A stretch of 64,000 bases of DNA from Linum tenue (lineage: Eukaryota; Streptophyta; Magnoliopsida; Malpighiales; Linaceae): NCBI GenBank assembly GCA_946122785.1, contig CAMGYJ010000008.1, forward strand, positions 16,951,475 to 17,015,474, read 5' to 3'. A program made the position numbers and the translations under genes. Shown here piece after piece: positions 22,653 to 34,117 of the stretch (position 1 is its first letter; each line of letters begins with the position of its first letter). The notes under the pieces were generated by a model. The model made no database searches, had not been told where the DNA came from, and was given only the letters and a program-made list of their open reading frames with translations.

Positions 22653-23729
22653 TTAATTCTCAAAAAACTCTGGGTCGAGTAACTCGGTTGCAGCCAACAA
22701 CATTGTCGTAGAGAGATTAAAGTCTTGATGTACTGGGGTGCCAACCATTGGAGGTGCTTCAGAAACCGCATCTAAAAGTGGCGAGATGCGATGGAACTCA
22801 ATCTCCACATTCGAAATCTGGCTTGCTGCTTCCCCGGACTGAGGAGCACCAGCGCATTCCTCCACGACATTCATATTTTGGGATGTCACCTCCTCAGGTT
22901 CAGAAGTAGTCGCACATTCCTCAACCACTTGACAAAGGCGAATGTCATCAAGATCTCTTGCAGGATACATACAATAAATCGCCTTCCTAACTAGAGTATT
23001 GTTATCTGATGACGTAGAGTATTGTTATCTGATCGAAGGGTGGTGTTTTTTGAGTGCAAACTAGTATTCTCTTATCGTAAAGTCCTCTGGGTTAGCCTCT
23101 CCTCACGCATACTGGCATGAAGTTGCTCCACTTTTTCACGAAGGCCAGCCTCAGCTGCTTCTGAGGTACGCAACTCTTGTGTGGCTGCCTCAACATGTTG
23201 TTGAGCCTCCGCGATTTTTGCATTCCATTCACAGGAATTGGAAGAAAATTTCTCCTCTCTTATCTTCATCTGGATCTTCATTTCCTCCAAAGAGCGAGTT
23301 GCGTGCTCTCGGGCCTCAGTTACCTGAAGCTTTGTTGTGGTTAGACGACCCTCCATGGTAACAACATACCTCGCCAACTATTAAAAAATGAGCAATTTCA
23401 ATATATCATATATGAATTAAAAACCCAGGAAGAAAGGAAGACTCCCCCCTCTCCTTCAATGTTCCCCTCTCGCACACTAGGATTTTTCCTTTTCTGGCTC
23501 TCCCCTCGGAACGACACTTTCCGACAGGTGAATCCCCTTATTCTCGCACTGAAGAACGATTTCTCTTCGGCTGACCACGACGAACTCCCAATCGTACACG
23601 AAGGGGATTATCTGGTATCTCACAAATTGACACCCCAACGTACGAGCGAGGCATTGCTGGCACCTCCCTATTCTCATACAAACCTTAAACTGGGAATAAT
23701 CTGCAGGAGGATTACAATTAGAAAATCCA

Positions 23730-23763
<34 letters not shown>

Positions 23764-24612
23764 AGCATTGTAAAAGAGACATACCTTTACCATAGACAGC
23801 AAGAAACAAGCATGCTCGATCCCCATGACTGCTTATACTAATGGGTTTCTCACGAAGGAGTCGGTCACATTATACAGCAATCTCTCCCTCAATCACGGGA
23901 TCCTGTAACACCTTCATTCCACTAAGCAAAAACTAGGTTACCGCCCGAGGTAAACTCACCAGCCGGGGCAAGAAAATAAAAGAATTCTGTCTCCCAGGAT
24001 CCTTTCAAGTGGCTAAGCGAAGTGGAGAGATTATTGGCTGACTTACGCTTGTGCAATTCCCAACCAACTCGGTTATGATGGAAGAAAAATTAGGCGTAAA
24101 GCAACTCCAGGGAGGGAGGAACCCCAGCTCGACGGCATGATAGGGTAAAGCAAGCGATGAAAGTCCAAAAACAAGAACTAACTGAGTCAATAGAAAGCTT
24201 ACTACGCCTCATTACCGCACACAACCAAGGAGGCAACGGTAGTCGAAACCCATATTCCAGAGAAGAGCGGAAAAGTGATCGCCATGATGATGGGTGACTT
24301 GCAGCTGAAACAAATCTATTGGGCAGGGCATACCTCCAGTGATGAGGCATACCATACGACACCAGCAGCTCCCGTAGCCACCTTTCGCTTTGCGTAAAAC
24401 CACGCCTCAGGCCTCCCACTGGGTACTCTGGAGGCACTCAACCCAAATGATACATCACCTCCCAAGAGAAAATATTAAAACCCAGGAGATTAGATGCTAT
24501 ATTTTGGTACCCACCGGCATCGGAACCACTTGCCCGCACAACGGTGGAGGGAGGCGGTATCACCGTAGAATGATGATTATTGCGGGATGAGGAAGGTAAA
24601 CTCGACATTTTA
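22653..24612 (-). pseudogene. Antisense ORF of gypsy element (plant-transposon-domain plus coiled coil)
   Basis: Read on the minus strand from an ATG near 24609 (MSSLPSSSRNNHH). Downstream, 24437-24090 encodes GFRLPLPPWLCAVMRRS and CFTLSCRRAGVPPSLELL, which resembles the 'putative gypsy-type transposon' domain found in antisense genes of plant Tat-type elements. Then 23377-23072 encodes a coiled-coil segment (MKIQMKIREEKFSSN ... AEAQQHVEAATQEL), and 22970-22653 an acidic C-terminus. A TGA near 24435 and frame changes between segments show decay, although introns cannot be excluded. An (AG)n run lies at 23734-23760. Its role in the element is not established. Confidence 0.65.
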
Positions 24613-24867
24613 CAGAAAGGTAAAATAAAAACTTACTTTATGTAAATGAGAATGGTAGAGTAAAGGGTTACTGTGGGTAGACTTTGTATTGCCAAAGGGA
24701 AGTTGTAGAGAAGAAGTAAGGAGCAGGAAATTGTGAAGATGTGAAGTGGGAATGAACTAGGTTCCCCTCCGCTTCAGTATTTATAGGCATGACACTTGAG
24801 ACGGGGGTCTAACACCGACTTACCGAAAGAAAATGTCCGGATGAACTCTGAATATTTCTATCGATAA

Positions 24868-24887
24868 GGGGGGCAATTGATGGACCC
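24868..24887 (+). other. Polypurine tract of gypsy element
   Basis: 'aaggggggcaat' lies immediately upstream of the 3' LTR start (TGATGG), which fits the plus-strand primer site. Confidence 0.7.
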
Positions 24888-26053
24888 AGTTTTTAACCAA
24901 TAAAATTTTATAAATATTAAACACCTCTCCTTTTGTTAATACACTCACTAAATTTTTAAGTATTACGGTGCGTAAAACACCCGAAAATTTATACTGTACC
25001 ATTGTATAAATCAGATCTTTCCTAAACCATTAATTTCGTCCTCTTTCTTTTCTTACATTTCCTAAGCCTTTTGTCTCTTTCCCTACTTCCCTTTTCCCAT
25101 GTGAGATGGCAGAAGTCTCTCTTCACTTCACTTCCTTTCCATTTCTTCTTTTCTTTTTACTCCCACATGCATGCATTGACGACCCACCCTTCCCCATTCA
25201 CTAATTTTCCTACACTTGCATACACATTCCTACACTTTCATACACTTTCATTCACTTTCTCCTTCATTCCTCCTCTTTCTTTCATTTTCTTACATATTCA
25301 TTTCCTTACATACATATTCATGCATATACATGCATATACATAAATGTTTCTCGTTTACATTACTCATACTCCTTTATCTTCCCTTATATACTTACACTTT
25401 CTCATACTTTCGCATACACACTTGGATATTCTCATATGCCATAATTATTGAGAAATGTTGGTGAATGTTAAATTATAACGGAGAATATCGGCGAGTATAG
25501 GGGAATAATGGAGAATGTTGGTGAATGTTAGCGTAAGTCGTGGAATTCAACTACGACTTTGTCCTATAAATAGGGAGCACCCTCCCCCTTTCTCATAACA
25601 CCAAGTCACACACACAACATAAGTCGCTTACGACTACTTCACACAACACAACTCACACACAATACACACTCTCTCTACTTTCTCTCTCTAAAAACGTTTC
25701 TCTCTCCTCCCGATCTCCCAAAATGTGTTAAATCTCTAGACACTCAACACACCCTCAATTTGGCGTACTAAAGCCATGGAATCGTGGATAGTCTCCACAG
25801 AGCGGCATTAAATCGCCGACGACGCTCAATTACGACCGTGGGACCGAACCATATGTCTAATGTCATCGTGTTTATTTTATTCCATTCAGGTTACTAATTT
25901 GAGCGTCGAAGGAGGTTCCAACCAGGACTCCCCCGGTGGGACCTTTTTTTCAGGTATTCGCACAGAGCTGGAGGTGGTTAAAGGCTTTGGGAAATTAACG
26001 CTCTCCGAACCTTAAACATATTGAAGCAGTTTGCTCTAAACTTGGCATCAACA
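24888..26053 (+). repeat. 3' LTR of gypsy element (complete, ~1.17 kb)
   Basis: It starts TGATGGACCC and ends GGCATCAACA. It contains the same CT-rich and 'acactttcatacac' simple repeats and the 'tataaatagggagcacc' TATA region (about 25565) as the 5' LTR. The last ~250 bp (about 25800-26053) are absent from the 5' LTR. Confidence 0.88.
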
Positions 26054-26058
26054 GTATC

Positions 26059-26830
26059 ATTTTATGCTTCCATTAATGCCAAAACTAACTTTAACCCAAG
26101 ATAGGAGCCGGTCTACACAACCACACCAGAAAGGAACAAGCTAAAACGCATCAATTAGTCATTCAATCTTTATCTAAGACATGTTAACATTAAATACAAC
26201 ACTTTTTAAGTATATCTATGTATGATTCAAACTTATCTTATCCTTATTGATAACATAAGCAACTCATCATGTTTTTATTAGGCAATGTTTTGTTGCTAAA
26301 GAAAGGAAACATTACATCATACAAGTTCTGGTATCAGATGACAACATGCATTAGAGCATCATGACAAACACGAGAGCATACAAACAATCATAGGAAGTGT
26401 TGCTAACTCAAATTAGTGTTTCGAGAAGGAGATGATGGATACCCCAGGTAAGAACAAAAACAACAATTCCTCACATTAACAATTACTAGTATGTTCGCAT
26501 GCTCTAGTAATTTGTGTCAAGTACTATCCGACCATTCAATGTTTATCTATAACATATGCGAACATTAAATTAATGTCTATTTTTAGCATAACTACATATG
26601 GTTGTAACTTATCCGACCGTCATTGACAACACAAGCCTCTCAAGCTTTTATCAAGTGTCGTTTTTCCTACTAAAAGAAAGCAATACATCAAACGAATTAT
26701 ACTATCAGATGACAATATATACTACAATACCATGACGACCATGAAAGCACACTAACGATCATAACAAGTTTGTACTAACTCGAAGCTAGAGCTACTCTAA
26801 AAGATGGTTACACACCGGTCGACGAAAAAG
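26059..26830. repeat. NRT2 flank units, copies after the gypsy element
   Basis: No gene. Two 'taagcaactca' type blocks (about 26240-26430 and 26600-26800) and the 'ccattaatgccaaaact' block repeat the order seen at 11195-11640 and 55010-55760. This is the continuation of copy B across the gypsy insertion. Confidence 0.8.
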
Positions 26831-26831
26831 A

Positions 26832-27092
26832 TAATGGGGTTGTTTGGATGGATCAATCTAGAAATGAGTCAATTTGATCAATTAAAACGAGCCAATTCGA
26901 ATTACCTGCCCCCCACCCCAGGTAATTGAAATTGACTCAAAACGGATCAATTCAAAATACCTCAGGCAGATTGATCCATCCAAAAAATTTGCTGGCAAAC
27001 GAGGCAATTTGGTACAATTGTCTCAAAACGAGACAATTGTGTCAAATTGATCCGTTACAATTCCTCATCCAAACGACATTCTTGGATCGTAT
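26832..27092. mobile_element. Small Tourist-like MITE
   Basis: About 255 bp with ends 'ggggttgtttggatgg' (left) and the reverse complement 'aatgtcgtttggatgagg' (right). The interior is rich in short inverted words (gatcaatt, gacaatt) and has a central dyad around 'attacctgccccccacccca'. The termini resemble Tourist/PIF MITEs (G-rich then GTTTGGAT). The target duplication is not clear. Confidence 0.6.
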
Positions 27093-27109
27093 TCGAGTGT
27101 ATCGCATGC

Positions 27110-27360
27110 TACTTACTATACGTGCAAATGCAGATCACTAGGGTTAATCTCCGGCATTGATAATTAGTTGGTATTCTTCAATGAAAGAGCTGGCAGGAAA
27201 TTTTTCACGAAACCAGGAGAACCTTGCTGGCACTGATAACTTGCATTGTAGCCATTTTGTGATGTTAAATTTTTACCGTCACTTTTTACCACCATCCTTT
27301 TTAATCTTTACTCGCCTTTTACCAAGGGGAAGTAACTTCCATTACTGAGGGTCTGAAATG
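27110..27360 (+). pseudogene. Relic of NRT2 exon 2 and its 3' flank (copy C)
   Basis: 'ctagggttaatctccggcat' matches the start of NRT2 exon 2, 'ttagggttaatctcgggcat' (54109 onward). After a deletion, 'agttggtattcttcaatgaa' matches 'agctggcattcttcagaggg'. The 3' flank follows ('tagccattttgtgatg', 'tttttaccaccatcc', 'gggtctgaaatgaaacagag'). Its leading 'tatacgtgcaaatgcagatcacta' is shared with the relic at 15745, so both come from related copies. Confidence 0.65.
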
Positions 27361-27804
27361 AAACAGAGAGAAGTCAATCCAAGTATATATTCAATAGTAG
27401 GAGTGTTCAAATGGTTACCATGATTATTACCAAATTAAATAAGGTTAAATTTCATTAATTATGGAATACAATATCATAACCAAACCGTCCAAACTAATAC
27501 AACAACCAAATTAACCAAACTAAAATTTAATCGGTTTGGTTAATTGGTTAACCAGATTAGCCAATATAAAATCACATAATCATTAAGTGATAAAAATTTT
27601 GGTTAATTTATAAATTCACAATTTATATAATGAATAAAACATAACAATCAATACTTGGTTATAGTTGACCTTTAACACATGCAACTAAGACAATTACCCT
27701 ACGGTTAGTATAAAAGTATTCACCTAGCAAAAATTTATCACAATGGTATGGGTTAATGAATTGTTGTGTTTGTTTGAATTGACTTAGTCTTTTAGCAATT
27801 TTCA
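27361..27804. other. AT-rich non-coding stretch
   Basis: No coding frame. It contains short self-complementary 'ggttaattggttaacc'-like words near 27530-27560. The copia-2 element should have its 3' LTR here, but no sequence resembling the 31931-32239 LTR is present, so the junction at about 27805 is a truncation. Confidence 0.5.
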
Positions 27805-28859
27805 TAGGCAGAAAAGGTCCATCTCGACGTGCTTCGTTCGTTCATGAAATACCGGATTAGCAGCAATATGCAAAGCTGCCTGGTTATCATAATGCAGCGG
27901 AGTAGGCGAAGAACTGGTGACACCAAGCTCACTAAGTAACCACAGAAGCCATATAAGTTCACTCACTGTACTTGCCATGGCTCGATACTCAGCCTCTACT
28001 GATGAACGAGCCACGACTATCTGTTTCTTGGTGTACCATGAGATAGGGTATGACCCAGCTAAATAAAATAACTAGTAGTAGAACGTCAAGTGCAATGGCA
28101 TCCACCCCAGTCTGCATCGCAGTAGGCAGTCAGATCGAGGCGGCCTTGCGTAGGAAAAAGGAGACCCCGCCCAGGTGCACCTTTAAGATACCGCAGCACC
28201 CGGTAAGCAGCATCCTCGTGTGCCTAACGCGGTGAATGAACAGCCTGACTCAAAATATTGACGGCATAGACAATGTCTGGTAGGGTAACTGTTAAGTACT
28301 GCAATCTCCCCACCAGACGACGGAAGCCAGAAGGATATTTGGCTGCAGGACCTTCGATCCGGGTGAGATGATGGTTCTGCTCGATAAGGAATGCACAAGG
28401 TTTCGCAGCCAAAGCCCCAATATCCTTCAAGATGTCTAATGTGTACTTCCTCTGCGACAGCACCAAGCCATTCCGTGAACGAGCTACCTCAAGCCCCAAA
28501 AAATACTTTAAAACTCCCAAATCTTTAATACTGAACTGGTCATGCAGAAATCCCTTGACACGCTGAATGGTGGCTAAGTCATCACCACCGAGAATAAGAT
28601 CATCAACATAAATCAAGGCAAAAACAAATACCCCACCTCGGCGATAAAGAAACAGGGAATGATCGGCCTTTGATTGCCTAAAACCAAAATTCTGGATAGA
28701 TGTAGTGAACTTCATATACCAATTGCGGGAAGCTTGCTTCAGACCATATAAGGATTTGCATAGACGAAAAACCCGATTGTCCCCCAGTCGAGCAAATCCT
28801 TGGGGAAGCTTCATGTACACTTCTTCGTGCAAATCACCATGGGGAAAAGCATTGTTCAC
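27805..28859 (-). pseudogene. copia-2 RT (C-terminal part) and RNase H
   Basis: 28859-28224 encodes NNAFPHGDLHEEVYMKLPQG, SLYGLKQASRNWY and IYVDDLILGGDD (catalytic YVDD), then YFLGLEVARSRNG. 28014-27802 holds the RNase H motifs RSSVEAEYRAMA, DNQAALHIAANPVFHERTKH. Sequence between them is frameshifted. An in-frame stop just before NNAF (about 28866-28864) separates this from the upstream RT half. Confidence 0.9.
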
Positions 28860-28861
28860 AT

Positions 28862-30890
28862 CTAACTAGTGAAGATGCCAACCACGGTGTGATGTGATAG
28901 CGAGAAGGCAACGAACATTAACCAGCTTGGCAACTGGAGCAAAGGTATCGTGGTAATCAACCCCTTCGGCCTAAGTGAACCCTTTTGCCACTAGATGCGC
29001 TTTATAGCGCTTGACACTGACGTCGGGATGAAAATTGATCTTGTACACCCACTTGGAAGATATGACTATCTTATTCGGAGGGAGCTCCTCCAAGACCCAT
29101 GTGCCATTAGCCTCCAAGGCATCGATCTCACGTTGCATGGCCTCACGCCAGCAAGCGTACTTGACGGCATCATGAAAGAACTGGAGTTCAACCAAGGTGT
29201 CTACCGCTGACACAAAAACACGATGATTAGCGGATAGACGAGTAAAAGTAACATAGGCTGATAAAGGATACTTGGCAGCAGTCACAACATGAGAAGAGGG
29301 TAAATAAGTGTCATAACCTTGTAACCGGACGGAATGCTGACGCACACGCATGCCACGTCGAGGAGGAGGCTGTTGCGTAGAGGGCTCCTCGCGCGTGGAA
29401 GGTGAAGAAACGTCCTGCGTAATTGTACTAGAGGAGATATCCTTCCATGAGCTGATCGTGCATGGAGGTGAACTAGGGGAGGCTCGCATAGGGGAACTAG
29501 AGGACCGAGCAGCTGAAGTAGGGTCCGGTGCAGGGGGCTGCAGAATCATCACCATCCATAGGAGAGTCAGCTTGCACGAGGGAAGGAGATGCGGCAATGT
29601 CACCTTCATCACCATCCGAATAAGTGTGAATGCCATGACGTGTGGGAGAGAAAAAATACGGCTGGATATCACTAGCAAGAGAATGGAAGGGGAAGACATT
29701 CTCATCAAAGACGACGTCCCTCGAAACTAATAGCTTTTGGGATGCCAACTGAAGAACGCGATAGCCCTTCTGTGAAGAAGGATATCCAAGAAATACACAA
29801 GCTCTGCCACGCTCACCAAACTTATCCAAATGCGCGTGAGTGTCCTTCGAATAAGCCAAACAACCAAAAACATGGAGATGATTATACGAGGGACGACGAC
29901 CAAACAAATGCTTAGGCAGATTGGCATGAAAAACACAGTGCCCTAGCAGTATCCAAGATATGTCAATGCTTGCGCTCGACTACTCCATTCTATTGAGGAG
30001 TATCAGTACAAAAGGTATGAAGTTTAATCCCTTCATCAACGCAGAAATCAAGCAAATTCAGTGGACCATAATTCTGTACCATTATCCGTCCGAATAATCT
30101 TCACCTCGGCATTAAACTGTCGAGTAACCTGTCGGATAAACAGTTTCAAGTACTTGGCTGCCTCAGACTTGAATTTGAGCAAATAAATCCAGACACCACG
30201 AGTATAATCATCAACCACTGTAAGAAAATACTGAGCTCCACTCAATGACGAAACTTTATAACCTCCCCAAATGTCAATGTGAATAACATCAAAAGGTTTG
30301 AAACTATGTATCGATCCAGAAGTGAAAACCAACCGAGGTTGCTTTGCTCATAAACATGAGGAGCAAAGCTAATTATCCAACCTACGAGTGCTAGGAATTA
30401 AATGCAACAAATCAAGTTTCTTGGCAGAAGGATGCCCCAAGCGAGATTGCCACAAGTCAGCATCAACAGCAGTACGCTCCGCAAAGGCCATCTCCTGGCG
30501 CACCTCATCAAATAGCCGGAGATAGTAGAGGCCATCACTTTGCATCCCCGTCCTAATAATCATCTTTGAGCATAAGTCATGTATAACGCGGAAGTCGCTC
30601 AAGAAGATCAACGCCAACGAAAATTCCCGAGTGAGCTGACTAACAGACAGTAAGTTGCATATAAATTCCGGGACTAAGAGCACTCGCGGTAATGTCATGC
30701 CATTAGGCAACTGTACGGAACCTATTGCACGAACCCCAGCAACTGACCCATCAGGAACCCGAACTTGCAAATCTGATTCCGTTCGTGACCCAGTAACCAT
30801 CCGTGACTGATTAACTATGAGCTCATTGCAAATCTGATCAATCAACCATTCATCATTACGTGCAAAAGGAAGTTGATAGTTACCTGTCAT
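28862..30890 (-). pseudogene. copia-2 protease, integrase and N-terminal RT
   Basis: 30890-30369: protease-like region with WLIDQICNELI where a D-S/T-G active site is expected, so the catalytic triplet is lost; then pre-integrase LWQSRLGHPSAKKLDLL. 30332-30048: integrase core HIDIWGGYKVSS, VVDDYTRGVW, KIIRTDNGTE. 29907-29497 holds the integrase C-terminal LHVFGCLAYSKDTHAH and FLGYPSSQKGYRV. 29708-28971 holds the Pro/Ser-rich linker, then RT start KWVYKINFHPDVSVKRYKA. At least four frame breaks are present. Confidence 0.88.
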
Positions 30891-31930
30891 TTAATTTGGT
30901 GCAACTTTTAGTTCTCCTCCGAACAAGGTCTTTGGTTGTTCAAATTGGGAAGCATTAATACCAGGAATCAGACTCTCAGTCACTTCAAGGTGAGCTGCTC
31001 GCGGCCCCGATTTCCTGCGCTCAGTGCCTTTGCGCCAACGATCCTTGTCATTGTCGCATTTACCAGTACCACGTTCTGGCCACCCAATCAATTCAAAACA
31101 ACGATCCTTGGTGTGACCAATCTTACCGCAATGATCGCATATATACCGAGGCTTGGTCGAGTCATCAGAACGGCCGGAAGATCCCCGTGAGGCTGCTCGT
31201 CCATCCTAGACATGAAAAGCAGCAGCCTCGATGGTCGCTCGCCTCGTGTTTGCAATTTTGCGTTGCTGTTCATCATTGTTAACCAAATGATAGGCATCTG
31301 CGAGGCTGGGCATGGGTCTCACTAAAATTTGAGTTTTGACAGTAGAAAAGGTGTCATCAAGACCCATATAAAAAAAATCAAACAACTGCTCACTACCTTT
31401 GATTTCACGATACCTGCGTTTGATATCACAAGTACAACCGTTGCAGGTGCATTCATGAGCAGGTGATATGGACTAAATTTCGTCCCAGTAACCTCGAAGC
31501 TTCGTGTAGAAGCTGGAGACACTTGACTTCTTTTGTTGCAAGAGAGCGACCATGCGCCGCAGTTCATAAAGCCTTGGCGCACTCCCCTTGCCGAACCTAG
31601 CTTCAAGATCCTGCCATATCTGTCGAGTGGTACGGGCGAAGCAAACGCTGGAACGAATCTCCTTGCTCATGAGGATGGAAACATCAACAAAACCCATTTT
31701 ATTTTTGGCGATGAACAAATCTGTAATGTCACCGAGCCACTCTCCATACTTGGTATCAGTGAGAACTTCCCCAACGAACAATTGGTTAGGCTGTCAGAGT
31801 TAGGAAGAACGAAGGCTGGAGGAAAACCATCTCCGCCGCCATTAGTGGCATTCTTCACGGAAGACTCCGACGCAGAGGACTTCATCTTCTCATCATCGGA
31901 AACCATGATCGAATCACAGCTCTGATACCA
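30891..31930 (-). pseudogene. copia-2 gag
   Basis: The translation starts near 31905 (MVSDDEKMKSSASESS) just after the PBS. 31781-31473 encodes the Gag core: EWLGDITDLFIAKNKMGFVD, ARTTRQIWQDLEARFGKG, LQQKKSSVSSFYTKLRGYWDE. 31297-30891 covers the zinc-knuckle region (CDHCGKIGHTKDRCFE by joining two frames across 31090-31150). The frame changes several times, so no intact Gag is made. Confidence 0.85.
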
Positions 31931-32239
31931 TGAAATAAACGAACAACACACGCGATTTACGCGGTATCCTCGTTCGTAAGAACGAGACTAATCCACGAAA
32001 GACTCACAAAGGAGTCTTCGGCTGATACTTTTATTAGGGTTTTATTTTTATCACACCTTACACCATGCAGCTCGGCTTCTAACATATATATACCACTCAC
32101 AATTCCTTTTCCACTCACAGCTAGGAATTGCTAAGTATTAAAACACCACGAAACAAATATAATGAGACAAAGAAGGACAAGCCGTAGAAACGGCAGGCCT
32201 TGTGCGTACGCCCCCTGTCTTGTACGTACCCTCGCAACA
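31931..32239 (-). repeat. LTR of copia-2 (5' LTR on the minus strand)
   Basis: Bounded by TG at 31931 (next to the PBS) and CA at 32238-32239 on the plus strand, giving TG...CA termini and about 309 bp. It has an internal dyad 'ctcgttcgtaagaacgag' near 31968-31985. Only one LTR remains, so the outer end is a best guess. Confidence 0.6.
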
Positions 32240-32744
32240 GTTTTAGACATGGAGAAGAGGAAGAAAGGTATGGAGAGGGAGAGCAATGGAAAGATTGAAT
32301 TGAGGAACTGGATCATGTTGTTGTGAACATTATATAGAATTTTGAACTTCGTTATATGTTGAATGAGAACATATAAATTATGCTTAGAAATATAAATTAT
32401 ACTCCAAATATTAAAATCTTAAATTTCTACCTTACAATATTTTTAGAATATGTCAAAAACGGATCAAACATATTGGAAATCGGTCAGATCATTGACCCGT
32501 AAAACCACTTACTTGATTAGCTTAACTGTTTAAATTGATTGACAAGTTTGTTTATATCAAACCTGTCAGCATGCTAAGGAGCCTCATCCGGCCAACTGGC
32601 CGGGTAAAATGCGAGTGATAAATGAGCTTGTACTTCTTCCAAACTGCAATTTCTTCATTGTGCTCTTCCGTTAATGACAAAGTTGAAACCCCTACCGGTA
32701 AAAAGACTACAATTCCAGAATAAAGTAGTCACCTTTCTCCAATC
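32240..32744. other. Non-coding AT-rich stretch leading into an NRT2 flank unit
   Basis: 32240-32620 has no recognisable content apart from purine-rich sequence near 32245-32300. From about 32625 it matches NRT2 flank units: 'gcaatttcttcattgtgctcttc' and 'acccctaccggtaaaaaagac'-like sequence, compare 56090-56155. Confidence 0.5.
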
Positions 32745-33275
32745 CGGGGATGCGCGGGCGGGGCAGTTTGGGGGTGAGACCCATCATTCTGTGGTTTGCA
32801 TGTGGGATGGAGCGACCAGGGGTGAGTCCCATTTCGCTGGGGTACTCTTATTCAAGATCGTGAGGGGAGGGTCATTGTGGTGAAAGGTGTTCAGTTCTCT
32901 AATATTGATGATCCTTTAGTGGTTGAACTTCTGGTCCTCCGGGAAGCAGTCGTGTGGTGTTTGGATTTAGGGTTCACGGAGACAAGATTTGAAGGGGATG
33001 TCAAAGTCATTATTGATAAAATTAATCAGGCGGATATCAGAGATAGCAGGGTTGGGCCTGTCCTTCAAGAGCTGGTCTGTCTGGTGATTGGTTGGAATGG
33101 TTTCCTCGTGTGATTTGTAGGTCGGAGTAGTAATAGGGTAGCCCACTTGGTGGCTCGAAATGCCCTTTCTTTGTACCCAACTATGTGTCGTTATTTTTAT
33201 TTTCGTGCCTGATTAAACTCTAGGGTGTAATGATCTTTTCTCAATCAATATATGATTATCTTTTATAAAAAAAAA
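32745..33275 (+). mobile_element. 5'-truncated LINE tail with RNase H-like domain
   Basis: A 531-bp insertion with a 19-bp target duplication, TAGTCACCTTTCTCCAATC, at 32726-32744 and 33276-33294, ending in a poly(A) run before the right copy. It encodes the RVT_3/RNase H-like C-terminus of a plant LINE: GVQFSNIDDPLVVELLVLREAV, FEGDVKVIIDKI, SNRVAHLVARNAL. In-frame stops at 32881 and 33111 show decay. The start is inside the RNase H domain, as expected for target-primed reverse transcription that stopped early. Confidence 0.93.
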
Positions 33276-33294
33276 TAGTCACCTTTCTCCAATC

Positions 33295-34117
33295 AAGCAC
33301 TATGAACCGTTTCCACTTTCCAGCATTGCACCTTTGTTAAGTAGAGTTAGGAGAAGTAGATACAAAGAATTTCTTCAAAAGATTCTTGGCCATAAAGAAA
33401 AGAATAAATCACACCGTCCCACCAAAGCATTCATAGTCCTACTTGCGGGTCAACTCGCCCGCTCTTTCTTCTTACTTCCCCGCACAGCTTTAGACTCGGC
33501 GGCAAGTCTCTTTGAAGTTCCAATTATCTACTACCACAACCGTGTACATATTTGATGAACTTCTCTTTCTCTACCAGTTGGGGCCATAGGGTTGAGGGTG
33601 GAAGTCAAGAGGGCATACAAGTTCTGGTCTTATGGCGATTGGATGAGTTCAGACCATGAATAGCTCAGTTTGAATGAGACATTAGTTTGTGTCAAATAGC
33701 ACCCTACCTTTCAAATCTTTATTTACAACATAGTGTCTGAACATTGAATTAACGACTCTTTTAAATATCTATATATGGTTCGAACTTATCTCTATGCTGT
33801 CATTGACAATATAAACAATTCATATTTGTATTAGGCGTTGTTTTTGTTTCTAAAGAGAGAAAACAATACATCGGACGAATTCTGCTATCAGATGACAACA
33901 TCATGACAACCTTGAGTACGTGCTGAAGACCATAACAAGTGTACTAACTCAAAACTAGAGCTCAAGTGAGATGATGTTAACCCGGCTAGGGTAAAAACTA
34001 AACTGCAAATCCTTAAATTGACAAAAAGCACTAGAACCACGAGTTAAAGATAGTTGATACTGATTAGAAATATTTTCGTGGTGCTTAATAGCATTCGGTT
34101 ATTTAATGCGTATTTAC
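33295..34117. repeat. NRT2 upstream flank unit, copy E (left part)
   Basis: No gene. It matches flank sequence upstream of intact NRT2: 'tttgatgaacttctctttctctaccagttggg' compares with 52017-52047, 'gacaatataaacaattcat' and the 'aggcgttgtttttgttt' block with 52210-52270, and 'gaaagcactagaaccac'-like sequence with 52450-52466. It is interrupted at 34118 by a hAT-like element and resumes at 34820. Confidence 0.8.

Larger units (their letters stand above)
16028..26053 (+). mobile_element. Ty3/gypsy retrotransposon, Tat-like lineage, decayed
   Basis: Large LTR element with gag, protease, RT, RNase H, an additional RNase H-like domain, and integrase after RNase H (gypsy order), plus an antisense ORF between pol and the 3' LTR. 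The extra RNase H and the antisense gene point to the Tat/Grande-type branch. The target duplication is GTATA (16023-16027) versus GTATC (26054-26058), one mismatch. The host site is an NRT2 flank unit: 'caacatcaatt' before and 'tttatgcttccattaatgcc' after, contiguous at 11178-11210. The 5' LTR has lost its last ~250 bp. Confidence 0.9.
27805..32239 (-). mobile_element. Ty1/copia retrotransposon (copia-2), 3'-truncated, decayed
   Basis: Minus-strand element read from right to left: LTR (32239-31931), PBS (tggtatcagagc, reverse of 31930 leftward), gag, zinc knuckle, protease, integrase, RT and RNase H. It stops inside RNase H at about 27805 (HVEMDLF), without polypurine tract or 3' LTR. Many stops and frameshifts occur in every domain. 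Confidence 0.9.
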
